Below the pieces are notes generated by a model. That model worked only from the letters and a program-made list of their open reading frames with translations. It was not told the DNA's origin and made no database searches. DNA of 64,000 nt from Dyadobacter sp. SG02 (GTDB lineage: Bacteria; Bacteroidota; Bacteroidia; Cytophagales; Spirosomataceae), in contig NZ_FNYL01000011.1 in the NCBI RefSeq assembly GCF_900109045.1, positions 124,001 to 188,000 on the forward strand, written 5' to 3'. Positions within the stretch are counted from its first letter, which is position 1; each line of letters starts with the position of its first letter. Below are positions 17,490 to 25,829 of this stretch, in pieces. The position numbers and the translations under genes were made by a program.

Positions 17490-20141
17490 ATGACCTCGCA
17501 TCAAATACGTCAGGCTTTTCTTGATTTTTTCCGCAGCAAAGAGCATTTAATAGTACCCTCGGCGCCTCTGGTAGCCAAGAACGACCCCACGCTGATGTTC
17601 AACAACTCGGGGATGGCGCAGTTCAAGGACTTTTTCCTCGGTAACGGCACGCCTCCGTCGCGCCGGATCGCCGACACCCAGAAATGCTTGCGCGTGTCAG
17701 GAAAGCATAACGACCTCGAAGATGTGGGTTTTGATACCTATCACCACACGATGTTCGAAATGCTCGGTAACTGGTCGTTTGGTGATTATTTCAAAAAAGA
17801 AGCGATCTCCTGGGCGTGGGAACTGCTGACCGAAGTTTACAAACTGCCGAAAGACAGATTATATGTCTCTGTATTTGAAGGAAATGAAGCCGACGGCGTG
17901 CCTTTCGACCAGGAAGCCTGGGACCTTTGGAAGGGTATTGTGGGCGAAGACCGCATTATCCTCGGTAATAAAAAGGACAACTTCTGGGAAATGGGCGATA
18001 CCGGTCCGTGCGGCCCTTGCTCCGAAATCCATGTCGACCTGCGTACACCGGCAGAAGTAGCCGAAGTGTCGGGTAAATCGCTCGTGAACAACGACCACCC
18101 GCAGGTTGTCGAAATCTGGAACCTGGTATTCATGCAGTTCGAGCGTAAGGCCGACGGCTCGCTGATCCCTCTCCCATCGACGCACGTCGATACCGGAATG
18201 GGCTTCGAGCGCCTTTGCATGGCTATCCAGCAAAAAACATCGAACTACGATACCGACGTTTTCCAAAACACCATTCAAGTACTGGAAACGCTTTCGGGCA
18301 AAAAATACGGGCAGAACGACGAGCCGTTCGCCGACATCGCGATGCGCGTCATCTCCGACCACATTCGTGCCGTTTCGTTCGCCATTACCGATGGCCAGTT
18401 GCCTTCGAATGTAAAAGCGGGTTATGTGATCCGCCGCATTCTCCGTCGCGCGGTACGTTACGGGTACTCCTACCTGGGCTTCCAGGAGCCGTTCTTCCAC
18501 AAGCTCGTGCCGGTACTGGCCGAGCAGTTCAAGGATGTATTTACCGAATTGAAAGACCAGGAAGAGTTTGTAACCCGCGTGATTTTGGAAGAAGAAAAGA
18601 GCTTCCTGCGCACGCTGGAATCGGGTTTGAAAAGGCTCGACAGCATTACCTCCGGCCTGAAAGAGAAAGGGATCAATACGATCCCCGGCGACGAGGTGTT
18701 CGAATTGAGCGACACTTTCGGCTTTCCGGTGGACCTTACCGCGTTGATCGCCCGCGAGAAAAGCTTCCAGATCGACGAAACCGGTTACCAGGATGCATTG
18801 GCAGAGCAGAAAAAGCGCTCCCGCCAGGATGCCGCCAAAGAGGCAACCGACTGGATCGAGCTTCGCGAGTACGACGGCGTGGAATTCCTCGGCTATGATT
18901 TCGAAGAAACACACAGCCACATTGTGAAATACCGCAAGGTAAAAACCAAAACCGGCGAAGAATACCATATTGTGCTCGACCGTACGCCTTTCTATGCTGA
19001 AATGGGGGGTCAAGTGGGCGACACCGGCGTGCTCGTGCTGGGCAGTTCCGGCGATGCGAAAACGGTGAATATTGTTGATACGAAAAAAGAGAACGATCTT
19101 TTCGTTCATATTTCCCGTGACAAGAACCTCGACGAGGCATTGTCGGGAGCAGGCATTATCACTGCCAAAATCGACATCGATCGTCGTAATAAAATCAAAG
19201 CTAACCACACGGCTACGCACCTTATGCTCTCGTCCATGCGCGAGGTGCTGGGTACGCACGTGAGCCAGAAAGGTTCGTTCCTGAACGACGAAGTATTGCG
19301 TTTCGACTTCGCGCACTTCTCAAAAGTAACCGACGAGGAACTGCGGAAAATCGAAGACCGCGTGAACGAAAAGGTCCGCGAGAACATCGCATTGGATGAA
19401 AGAAGGAATGTACCCATTCAGCAGGCGCTGGATGCAGGCGCGACAGCTACTTTCGGAGAGAAATACGGCGATTTCGTACGTCTGATCATCTTCGATCCGA
19501 AGTTCTCTTTCGAGCTTTGCGGGGGTACGCACGTGCCTTCCACGGGTGAGATCGGCGTGTTCAAATTCATTTCCGAAGGTTCGGTATCGGCCGGTGTACG
19601 ACGTGTGGAAGCGGTAACGGGCGAGAAGGCATTGGAACTGATGCGCCAGCAGGAAGAGACTTTGAACAAAATTAAAGACCTGCTCAAAGGTCCGACCGAC
19701 CTCATCAAAGCGGTTGAAAGCCTGATCGACGAGCGTTCGACATTACAGAAAAGGATTGCTGCGCTCGAAAACGAGAAGATCCAGGCGTTAAAAACCACAT
19801 TGGTGGAAAACATGGAAACCCACAGCACTTTTAACCTGATCGTGCAGAAAGTGGACGTTCCAAGCGCGGATTCATTGAAACAACTCTCCTACGAGCTCCG
19901 CGACCAGGTCGAGAACCTGATCGCCGTATTTGGTGCCGAAATTGGCGGAAAGCCGCAGCTTTCGGTATTTATTGCGGAGAACCTCGTGCAGGAAACCGGA
20001 CTGAATGCGGGCAAAATCGTGAAAGACCTCGCGAAAGATATCCGCGGCGGCGGCGGCGGCCAACCATTCTTCGCCACAGCGGGCGGTTCCGATGCGAGCG
20101 GGCTGGATACGGCACTGGAAAAAGCCAAAGGCCTTTTTTAA
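17490..20141 (+). CDS. alaS: Alanine--tRNA ligase
   Basis: An 883-residue class II alanyl-tRNA synthetase of normal length. It charges tRNA-Ala and edits mis-charged Ser or Gly. The catalytic domain starts with FFRSKEHLIVPSAPLVAKND and includes FNNSGMAQFKDFFLG and TYHHTMFEMLGNWSFGDYF. The editing domain carries the zinc-binding HTATH (about 572-576) and CGGTH (about 677-681) motifs. The C-terminal oligomerisation/C-Ala domain ends in a run of five glycines followed by QPFFATAGG. It stands alone on the plus strand and is followed by a strong terminator. Confidence 0.99.
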   Translation: MTSHQIRQAFLDFFRSKEHLIVPSAPLVAKNDPTLMFNNSGMAQFKDFFLGNGTPPSRRIADTQKCLRVSGKHNDLEDVGFDTYHHTMFEMLGNWSFGDYFKKEAISWAWELLTEVYKLPKDRLYVSVFEGNEADGVPFDQEAWDLWKGIVGEDRIILGNKKDNFWEMGDTGPCGPCSEIHVDLRTPAEVAEVSGKSLVNNDHPQVVEIWNLVFMQFERKADGSLIPLPSTHVDTGMGFERLCMAIQQKTSNYDTDVFQNTIQVLETLSGKKYGQNDEPFADIAMRVISDHIRAVSFAITDGQLPSNVKAGYVIRRILRRAVRYGYSYLGFQEPFFHKLVPVLAEQFKDVFTELKDQEEFVTRVILEEEKSFLRTLESGLKRLDSITSGLKEKGINTIPGDEVFELSDTFGFPVDLTALIAREKSFQIDETGYQDALAEQKKRSRQDAAKEATDWIELREYDGVEFLGYDFEETHSHIVKYRKVKTKTGEEYHIVLDRTPFYAEMGGQVGDTGVLVLGSSGDAKTVNIVDTKKENDLFVHISRDKNLDEALSGAGIITAKIDIDRRNKIKANHTATHLMLSSMREVLGTHVSQKGSFLNDEVLRFDFAHFSKVTDEELRKIEDRVNEKVRENIALDERRNVPIQQALDAGATATFGEKYGDFVRLIIFDPKFSFELCGGTHVPSTGEIGVFKFISEGSVSAGVRRVEAVTGEKALELMRQQEETLNKIKDLLKGPTDLIKAVESLIDERSTLQKRIAALENEKIQALKTTLVENMETHSTFNLIVQKVDVPSADSLKQLSYELRDQVENLIAVFGAEIGGKPQLSVFIAENLVQETGLNAGKIVKDLAKDIRGGGGGQPFFATAGGSDASGLDTALEKAKGLF

Positions 20142-20171
20142 TCAGCATTACTACTTATCAGCTCATAACAA

Positions 20172-20207
20172 AAGAGCGGCGTCCTCACGGAGCCGCTCTT
20201 GTTTTTT
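20172..20207 (+). terminator. Intrinsic terminator after alaS
   Basis: AAGAGCGGC (20172-20180) pairs with GCCGCTCTT (20192-20200) and is followed by GTTTTTTG. It lies 31 bases after the alaS stop and 26 bases before the end of the convergent CHRD gene. Confidence 0.85.
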
Positions 20208-20232
20208 GCACGGAATGTGCAGAATCAGTGGG

Positions 20233-20718
20233 TTATTCCTCAGCTTTCAACTGACCTCTGATCTCGCCGTTCGGATGCCTGGCCGTGTGAATGTTCACGT
20301 AATACAAACCAGCTTTCAAATCGGCCACTTGTGCCTCGGTAAGGGTGTCTTTAAATGCGAAGGGTGTTTTGAAATCGGTACCGAAGTCGATTACCACCGC
20401 ACCTGTCGAATCCGGCGATGCCTTGTGGATGTGCCAGGCCGTTGGTGTGAATACCGAGTCGGCCGACGCCGAATCCGCCGCCGCGGAATCGCTGTAAACG
20501 ATGTTAAGGCTCAAAATCCTCGACTCCTGGTCTAATGTACCATCTACTGAACCGGTAGCTGTTGATGGATTAGCGGGTACTTCGTTTGCACCGGACAGTG
20601 TTGTGGACACTTTCAGCTCGGGCAATACGGGAGTTGGGTCTGTCGGATCGTCATCGTCATTACATGCTGCCACCATCCCGGCGATCACAAACACACCCAT
20701 GAATGCTAATTTTCTCAT
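20233..20718 (-). CDS. CHRD-domain lipoprotein
   Basis: A 161-residue predicted lipoprotein: signal peptide with lipobox GMVAAC, an acidic linker (NDDDDPTDPTP), then a CHRD domain over the rest. Domain hallmarks are LSGANEVPANPSTATGSVDG, AWHIHKASP and YYVNIHTARHPNGEIRGQL, the last very typical of bacterial CHRD proteins. An Ala/Ser/Asp-rich insertion (AAADSASADS) interrupts the domain. The family is widespread and its bacterial role is not established; surface or periplasmic binding is likely. It is monocistronic and convergent with alaS. Confidence 0.88.
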   Translation of the reverse strand: MRKLAFMGVFVIAGMVAACNDDDDPTDPTPVLPELKVSTTLSGANEVPANPSTATGSVDGTLDQESRILSLNIVYSDSAAADSASADSVFTPTAWHIHKASPDSTGAVVIDFGTDFKTPFAFKDTLTEAQVADLKAGLYYVNIHTARHPNGEIRGQLKAEE

Positions 20719-20884
20719 AATGCTTCGTTTTGGTAAATAAATTGGTTTGACCGCCGCCTGGTAAAATTATGGTTCCCGCCGGAACATAGTTTACACAAAA
20801 CACTCATCTTCAATTATTTACAAAACAAGCCTAAAAATCAGAAATTGGGGAAAAGCCCCTACCCTTTGCTGAATATTACAACAA

Positions 20885-21745
20885 TCACAGTGCATTGACC
20901 GGCTTCTGCCCGTCCCGCGAGTGGAATTTCCATCGGTTATGCGACCAAAGCCAAAGCTCAGGCTGGCGTTCGATGGTGTTTTCCAGGGCTTTATAATAAT
21001 GTTCCATTATCCCTGCCTCGCCCAGCTCGCGCGCCTGCGAAGTGATAAGCCGGAACCTGAAATGGTAAGAATTCCGCTCCTTTTTGGTCACATCCAGGTA
21101 CACCACCGCACAGTCGCGCTGCACGGCAATACGTGCCGCGCCCGATTGCACGAAAGTTTTCCGGTTCATGAAATTGAGGTAGTACTTCCCCGATTCCGGC
21201 GGGCGCTGGTCGGCGATGGTGACGAATATGGCCGACGACTCCGCATTCCAGCCCAACGTCCGTCGATACCATTCCGATTTCGGGATTAGTACTGCACCAA
21301 AACGGCCCCGCAGTTTCAGTAGCCAGCCATTGAGCCATTTATTGGAGACTGGTGAATATGCAGCCAATACCTGATAATCGGTTTGCAGCGGCAGCGACAG
21401 CAAATATTCCCAGCTGCCATAATGCGAGGCCATGAGGACGATGTTCTTTTTCTCGCGCAAGAGCCGGTCGATCAGCGCTGTGTTCTCGTAATTGACCAGT
21501 TTTCCGAGACTACCCCGTGCTACGCCGCCGATCATGAACGGCTCGACGACCAGGTCGGCGAGGTGGCGGAAATAGGCGGTGACCATTTGCCGGATCTCCT
21601 TTTCCGAACGCGTCGGAAAGCAGCGGGCCATATTCAGCAGCACCATATTGCGCCGGTAGGGCCAGAGTTTGAAAAGAACCAGGAAAATCAGGTCCGACAG
21701 GGAGCGCCAGCCCCATAGGGCCAGCCTGAACCGGAGTGCCTGCAT
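20885..21745 (-). CDS. LpxL/HtrB-like lysophospholipid acyltransferase
   Basis: A 286-residue member of the bacterial lipid A biosynthesis acyltransferase family, which adds a secondary acyl chain to lipid A or to related lipids. The catalytic H-x4-E motif is H108-YGSW-E113 in MASHYGSWEYLL, and FVTIADQRPP with NFMNRKTFVQSGAARIA is the second conserved block. Its start codon overlaps the stop of the surface-repeat gene as ATGA (21743-21747), which points to translational coupling. The pairing hints at coordinated production of an outer-surface protein and an outer-membrane lipid enzyme, but the acyl acceptor is unknown. Confidence 0.88.
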   Translation of the reverse strand: MQALRFRLALWGWRSLSDLIFLVLFKLWPYRRNMVLLNMARCFPTRSEKEIRQMVTAYFRHLADLVVEPFMIGGVARGSLGKLVNYENTALIDRLLREKKNIVLMASHYGSWEYLLSLPLQTDYQVLAAYSPVSNKWLNGWLLKLRGRFGAVLIPKSEWYRRTLGWNAESSAIFVTIADQRPPESGKYYLNFMNRKTFVQSGAARIAVQRDCAVVYLDVTKKERNSYHFRFRLITSQARELGEAGIMEHYYKALENTIERQPELWLWSHNRWKFHSRDGQKPVNAL

Positions 21746-22845
21746 CAGAATAGGTATTGCAAACCTGCGTTGAATCCTACGAAAAGTCCCTGGAAGTCTT
21801 TGGAGCTGTTGTTCTTCCAGATGTATTTTTTGACGAAATCATAATCATTCTCCCGATCATAAGATACATAGTTGAGCGTCGGCCCGGCGAACGCTTCAAA
21901 GCGGTTACCCAGTTTCAATGCAGGAAGGATTCGGAGCGAATTCTTGTTATAACTGCCTCCGTGAAAATCGGTAAGCGTGGTGCCCACGGCTTCCAAATTA
22001 ATGCGCAGGCTGCTGGCTAAGGGAATATGCGCACCCAGACCACCCTCCGCTGCATACATGGCTTTCGGGTTGTCCTTGAAATTATATCCTATACCCGCGA
22101 TCCCGTACAGCACGCGCCCTCCTGAACGGAAGGAAACAATACCGGTCATCGTCTCGTCGATAGTCACCGCTACCGATTTTTCGCCGTTTTTGATGAAGTT
22201 GAAGATCGCGATCGGATAATCGCTGCTGTCGGCGATATTAATGAAACCGGCCAGCTGAATGCCTTTCACTTTCCTGGCGACGTTGGCGAAACCTGCCACT
22301 TGCGCATTCACGTCCCTACCTTTATTCAGGAAGCCGGCGAGCTGCAAGCCTTTCGCATCCTTTTTGGCAATATTCGCAAAACCAGCCACTTGTGCCGCGC
22401 CCGAAGACTCCGCGAGATTTAAAAAGCCCGCTACCTGTGCCCCTTGTGCTTCACCGCCGGTAATGTTCGAAAAACCCGCCAACTGGGCGCCTTTCGCTTC
22501 GCCACCGATCACATTAGCCACGCCCGAGATCTGTGCGCCGCTCGCCGAACCTCCGATCACATTCGCCGCACCGGCCAACTGAACCCCGCTCACATTTTGC
22601 TTCACCACGTTGGCAACACCTGCGATGGACGCGCCGGTTTCGGCTTTCGAAAGTCCGGCAATGGCGTGTAATGAAAACCGGTTGGTAATGGAAGCGGCCT
22701 GTTTACCATTGGAACTTACCGGATAAATAAAACCGATGTGCACGGCGGCGGAGCTGTCGCGCTGGGCGATGGCAACTGCCGTACTGGTAATCAATAGTAT
22801 AATGACGATGAGTAAACGGGATGGATTAAAAAGCAAATTTTTCAT
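21745..22845 (-). CDS. LA_2272-type surface repeat protein (stand-alone)
   Basis: A 366-residue protein starting MKNLLFNPSRLL; an upstream in-frame ATG at 22878 precedes the signal peptide and is less likely. After the signal peptide it carries about ten short repeats of the form G-x-Q-(L/I/V)-(A/S)-G-(F/A/V)-x-N, for example KGAQLAGFSNITGG and AAQVAGFANIAKK. A beta-rich C-terminal region then ends QYLF, as in outer-membrane proteins. It is a paralogue of the repeat half of the protein at 25830-27650 but lacks its STN and regulatory-like domains. A predicted ECF promoter almost identical to that of the second sigma operon lies upstream, so it is probably a target of that system. Confidence 0.85.
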   Translation of the reverse strand: MKNLLFNPSRLLIVIILLITSTAVAIAQRDSSAAVHIGFIYPVSSNGKQAASITNRFSLHAIAGLSKAETGASIAGVANVVKQNVSGVQLAGAANVIGGSASGAQISGVANVIGGEAKGAQLAGFSNITGGEAQGAQVAGFLNLAESSGAAQVAGFANIAKKDAKGLQLAGFLNKGRDVNAQVAGFANVARKVKGIQLAGFINIADSSDYPIAIFNFIKNGEKSVAVTIDETMTGIVSFRSGGRVLYGIAGIGYNFKDNPKAMYAAEGGLGAHIPLASSLRINLEAVGTTLTDFHGGSYNKNSLRILPALKLGNRFEAFAGPTLNYVSYDRENDYDFVKKYIWKNNSSKDFQGLFVGFNAGLQYLF

Positions 22846-23163
22846 GGGTAATGCATTTAAAATGAATGTCTGATGCATATGCTACCCGGTTTCATTGCAG
22901 GCCTTCAAATCAATCGCCGGTAGCCATATACACCATTTCGACAACCTGGGTGCCGCTTACCCTAATTTTTTTCGAAAAATAAATCAGTTCGAATAGTCCG
23001 ATAGGTTACTTAGTAAATATATATCTACAAACTAGATACACGCTCGATATGATTTAGTAGAAATAATTTTATTAATTTTTCTAGCATTCTTTAAATATTT
23101 ATATACATTTAGTTCATTATCACATTACTCACAATTTTCCGCTTATACTTAATCTTTATCACT
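22846..23163. other. AT-rich divergent intergenic region
   Basis: Apart from the ECF-type promoter for the leftward surface-repeat gene, nothing clear is visible. The right half (23020-23160) is strongly AT-rich and must hold the promoter of the rightward T9SS-cargo operon. The nearest fit to TAnnTTTG is the imperfect TACATTTA near 23104, which I do not call as a feature. Confidence 0.4.
22940..22965 (-). promoter_or_regulatory. Predicted ECF-sigma promoter of the stand-alone surface-repeat gene
   Basis: On the minus strand: TTAGGGTAAGCG, spacer, GGTTGTC. AGGGTAA is separated from GTC by 14 bases (TTACCCT at 22957-22963, GAC at 22940-22942). About 45 bases here align with the site upstream of the second sigma gene (29290-29334), with differences concentrated in the spacer. 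The sites are about 6.3 kb apart in front of unrelated coding starts, so the conservation is probably functional. Confidence 0.6.
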
Positions 23164-24135
23164 ATGATGAAACGTTATCTGCTTTTTTGCCAGTTGGCAT
23201 TGCTTCCAACATTAGCCGCGCAGGCACAGTTTACGGCCGGAACCGACGGGTTCTTTGTTTCACAGAACACACAGGTGTTTATCGACAGTCTCACATTACT
23301 GCCGACCGTCGATTTTACCCTCACGTCGCAAACGCTTACGATTTCTCCCACGCCGATTCCGGGCACGCCTCCCAGTATCGCCAGGGTGTACAGTCTGACT
23401 ACGCCGGTCAATTTCACGGGTGTGGCGGGCTTCTTTTACCGCGCCTCGGAGCTTAACGGGAACAACGAAAGCACGTTGCAGCTTAACCACGGCAACGCCA
23501 GCTACGTGTCGACCACCGGAAGTACCGTGAACATCGGCCAGCATTACATTTCGAACACGCTGCCGCTTACCAACTTCACGTCGCTTACCGCCGCACAGGA
23601 GAATGCGCTGCCTGTCAAACTGGTTGATTTTCAGCTAAAACGAATGGAGAACGCCACGATACTTTACTGGCAGACTTCCGAAGAAACGAACAGTAATTTC
23701 TTCGAAATTCAGCAAAGTGAGGATGCCAAAAGGTGGAGTGTGCTGGGCAAGATCGACGCGGCTAACGAGAGCAATTCCAAAAGGGATTACTCGTTCGACG
23801 ATGCGGCGGAACGGTATGGCACCCAGTATTACAGGCTGAGAATGGTGGATCTCGACGGCAGCTTTGCTTACAGCAAAATCCAGTCGATCCGGCTCGGGTC
23901 TGCCGGGTTAATCAGCGCCTACCCTAACCCCGTGGTGGATAAGCTCCTGATCGGCTCCAAAGAAGTGCTTGCAAGTGTGAAAATGACCGATCTGACCGGT
24001 CGCCAGTTTCTGGAACTTTCCAAACCTAAACCGGGCCAGGAGGTTAGCTTGAAAAACTACCCTGCCGGCACCTATCTGGTTAAGGTTGAGACAACCAGCG
24101 GCAAGACACAGGTCATCAAAATCATTAAACAATAA
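23164..24135 (+). CDS. Secreted protein with type IX secretion (type A) sorting domain
   Basis: A 323-residue secreted protein. The signal peptide ends ALLPTLAAQAQF. The first 150 residues are Thr/Ser-rich beta sequence with no motif I recognise. About residues 150-235 form the compact domain common before sorting signals (LPVKLVDFQLKRMENATILYW, RDYSFDDAAERYGTQYYRLR). The C-terminal 70 residues are a T9SS type A sorting domain (ISAYPNPVVDKLLIG, MTDLTGRQF, YPAGTYLVKVET). It should be exported by the Por machinery and attached or released at the cell surface. It is the first gene of a three-gene rightward cluster, followed after 12 bases by the BclB-domain gene. Confidence 0.9.
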   Translation: MMKRYLLFCQLALLPTLAAQAQFTAGTDGFFVSQNTQVFIDSLTLLPTVDFTLTSQTLTISPTPIPGTPPSIARVYSLTTPVNFTGVAGFFYRASELNGNNESTLQLNHGNASYVSTTGSTVNIGQHYISNTLPLTNFTSLTAAQENALPVKLVDFQLKRMENATILYWQTSEETNSNFFEIQQSEDAKRWSVLGKIDAANESNSKRDYSFDDAAERYGTQYYRLRMVDLDGSFAYSKIQSIRLGSAGLISAYPNPVVDKLLIGSKEVLASVKMTDLTGRQFLELSKPKPGQEVSLKNYPAGTYLVKVETTSGKTQVIKIIKQ

Positions 24136-24147
24136 GCAGCGCACCTC

Positions 24148-24975
24148 ATGAAAAGACCTCTAACTTTTACCGCTTTTGTATTCCCCCGGGTTTTAAAGGG
24201 GACATTGCTCGCCGCGTTGCTGGCACTATCCGCATTGGTAACCCATGCTCAGGTGGGTGTCGGAACAATCACCCCGGACGGCAGCTCTCAGCTGGACATC
24301 CAATCGACTTCAAAAGGGGTATTGATTCCGCGCATGCTCGATACCGACCGTGCAGCTATACTTACTCCGGCCACCGGCTTGCTCGTGTACCAAACCAACG
24401 GTGACGCGGGTTTCTGGTACTACACCGGTTCGCAATGGGTTCCCTTGAAAACTCCTCCGGCTGTCGCAAATCCAACCATTATTCCTTACGCTTCCGGCAC
24501 ACCTGTCGTGCTGACCACCCTTCTCGGCGGACTAGTGGGAACAACATCGGTAGTGGGATTCGGCTCCAACGCTGCGGGAATTACCTTAATCGGTGGCACG
24601 ATCGACGCTACATCGCTTACGAACATGGCGTTTTCGGTACCGCGCGACGGGACAATAACATCCATGTCAGGCTTTTTCAGCAACACGGTGGCATTGAGCC
24701 TGATAGGAGCAACAGCGACGATACAGGCCCAGCTATATTCAGCGCCACCGACCAGCAATGTATTTTCAGCCGTTCCGGGAGCCATAGTCACACTGGCGCC
24801 AGGTTTCACAGGCCTCGTAGCAATCGGGACAATCGCTTCCGGGTTAACCAGCGGCCTTTCCATACCTGTTACCGCAGGTACCCGGTTGCTCCTGGTTTAT
24901 TCAGCATCAGCACCCGGGTCTTTTATCGCAAATAGTATCGCCGGCTATGCGAGTGCAGGTGTAGGCATCAACTAG
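24148..24975 (+). CDS. Surface protein: Bacteroidetes VGVGT module fused to a BclB-type exosporium C-terminal domain
   Basis: A 275-residue protein. Residues 1-34 are a signal peptide. Residues 35-100 form the module seen in many Bacteroidetes surface or fibre-like proteins (QVGVGTITPDGSSQLDIQST, GLLVYQTNGDAGFWYY). From about 108 to the end it resembles the C-terminal domain of Bacillus and Clostridium BclB exosporium glycoproteins: IPYASGTPVVLTTLLGGLVG, SVVGFGSNAAG, MAFSVPRDGTITSMSGFFS, VTLAPGFTG and a final YASAGVGIN. No collagen-like repeats separate the modules. BclB recognition is from memory of the family. It lies in a cluster with a T9SS cargo gene and a C1q-like paralogue, and itself lacks a T9SS signal. 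Confidence 0.8.
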   Translation: MKRPLTFTAFVFPRVLKGTLLAALLALSALVTHAQVGVGTITPDGSSQLDIQSTSKGVLIPRMLDTDRAAILTPATGLLVYQTNGDAGFWYYTGSQWVPLKTPPAVANPTIIPYASGTPVVLTTLLGGLVGTTSVVGFGSNAAGITLIGGTIDATSLTNMAFSVPRDGTITSMSGFFSNTVALSLIGATATIQAQLYSAPPTSNVFSAVPGAIVTLAPGFTGLVAIGTIASGLTSGLSIPVTAGTRLLLVYSASAPGSFIANSIAGYASAGVGIN

Positions 24976-25008
24976 CGGGCCCTTCGACAACAATAAATCT
25001 CTATTCCA

Positions 25009-25767
25009 ATGAAAAAGAGCTATCAATTATTACTTACAGGGCTGCTATTGCTGCTCACCATTGCAGTACAGGCCCAGGTGGGCGTCGGAACGACTTCTCC
25101 GGACGCCACCGCACAGCTTGACGTCCAATCGACTTCGAAAGGTCTTTTGATCCCGCGTATGACGGATACCGAACGGACAGGCATTGCGAGTCCGGCTACG
25201 GGTTTGCTGGTTTATCAAACCAATGGTACTGCCGGGTTTTACTTTTTTGATGGAACCACCTGGCAACCATTCATGTATGGCGTTCCTGTGCCTCCTGTCG
25301 CTCCCGCCGGTTTCACTGCCACGCTGTCCTCGTTGTCCGTTAATGCGAACAGCGCGATTACCGGATATAACACGTTGTATGCCGACGGATCAGGCTTGAA
25401 TGCCGCAACCGGAACCTACACAGTTCCAACTACGGGCAGGTACCGGGTTTCCGCCACGGTCAACTATACGACTACGGCTGCTATTTCGATAGCCCTCGGA
25501 GCCAGTGTAGACCCGCGGATAGCACTTCGGGTCAACAACGTTGAGACGCTGTCAGGGCTTTTCCCCATCCTGAACGTCAATGTTATCCTTGTACTGACAT
25601 TACGTGCGATTTTGGGTAGTGGTACCGTTGTAGTTGCTGGTGATCTTCCACTGAACGCCGGTGATGTCCTGGATCTTCAATATGTAGCGGACGGACTGAC
25701 CCTTAACCTCAATTTGGGCGGTGCGGGCACAACGAATGGCATCGTTTGGTCGGTAAGGAAACTGTAA
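25009..25767 (+). CDS. Surface protein: VGVGT module fused to a C1q-like domain
   Basis: A 252-residue protein with signal peptide (LLLLTIAVQAQ), then the same 65-residue module as its neighbour (VGVGTTSPDATAQLDVQSTS, LIPRMTDTER, GLLVYQTNGTAGFYFF). The C-terminal 150 residues look like a C1q/TNF-type jelly roll: FTATLSSLSVNANSAITGYN, YTVPTTGRYRVSATVNY, LPLNAGDVLDLQYVADG. It follows the BclB-domain gene by 33 bases. Shared N-termini with unrelated C-termini suggest duplication and domain exchange. The products are probably displayed adhesins or binding proteins. Confidence 0.82.
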   Translation: MKKSYQLLLTGLLLLLTIAVQAQVGVGTTSPDATAQLDVQSTSKGLLIPRMTDTERTGIASPATGLLVYQTNGTAGFYFFDGTTWQPFMYGVPVPPVAPAGFTATLSSLSVNANSAITGYNTLYADGSGLNAATGTYTVPTTGRYRVSATVNYTTTAAISIALGASVDPRIALRVNNVETLSGLFPILNVNVILVLTLRAILGSGTVVVAGDLPLNAGDVLDLQYVADGLTLNLNLGGAGTTNGIVWSVRKL

Positions 25768-25788
25768 TACGTTTTTAGTGAAAAACAT

Positions 25789-25825
25789 AAAATCGGGTGC
25801 GTCACCAAATGACGCACCCGATTTT
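25789..25825. terminator. Bidirectional intrinsic terminator
   Basis: A perfect 16-bp stem (25789-25804 with 25810-25825) has a 5-base loop CCAAA. It is GC-rich at the loop and ends in AAAA/TTTT on both strands. It lies between two convergent genes that end at 25767 and 25830. Confidence 0.9.
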
Positions 25826-25829
25826 GCAT

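Noticed and set aside
17859-19316. A 485-codon minus-strand frame across alaS
   Set aside because: Antisense to a housekeeping gene with all catalytic motifs; no signal or domain in the shadow frame.
24148-25767. Phage tail-fibre genes suggested by the VGVGT/LLVYQTNG modules
   Set aside because: No phage structural or lysis genes nearby; the module is common on chromosomally encoded Bacteroidota surface proteins with signal peptides.
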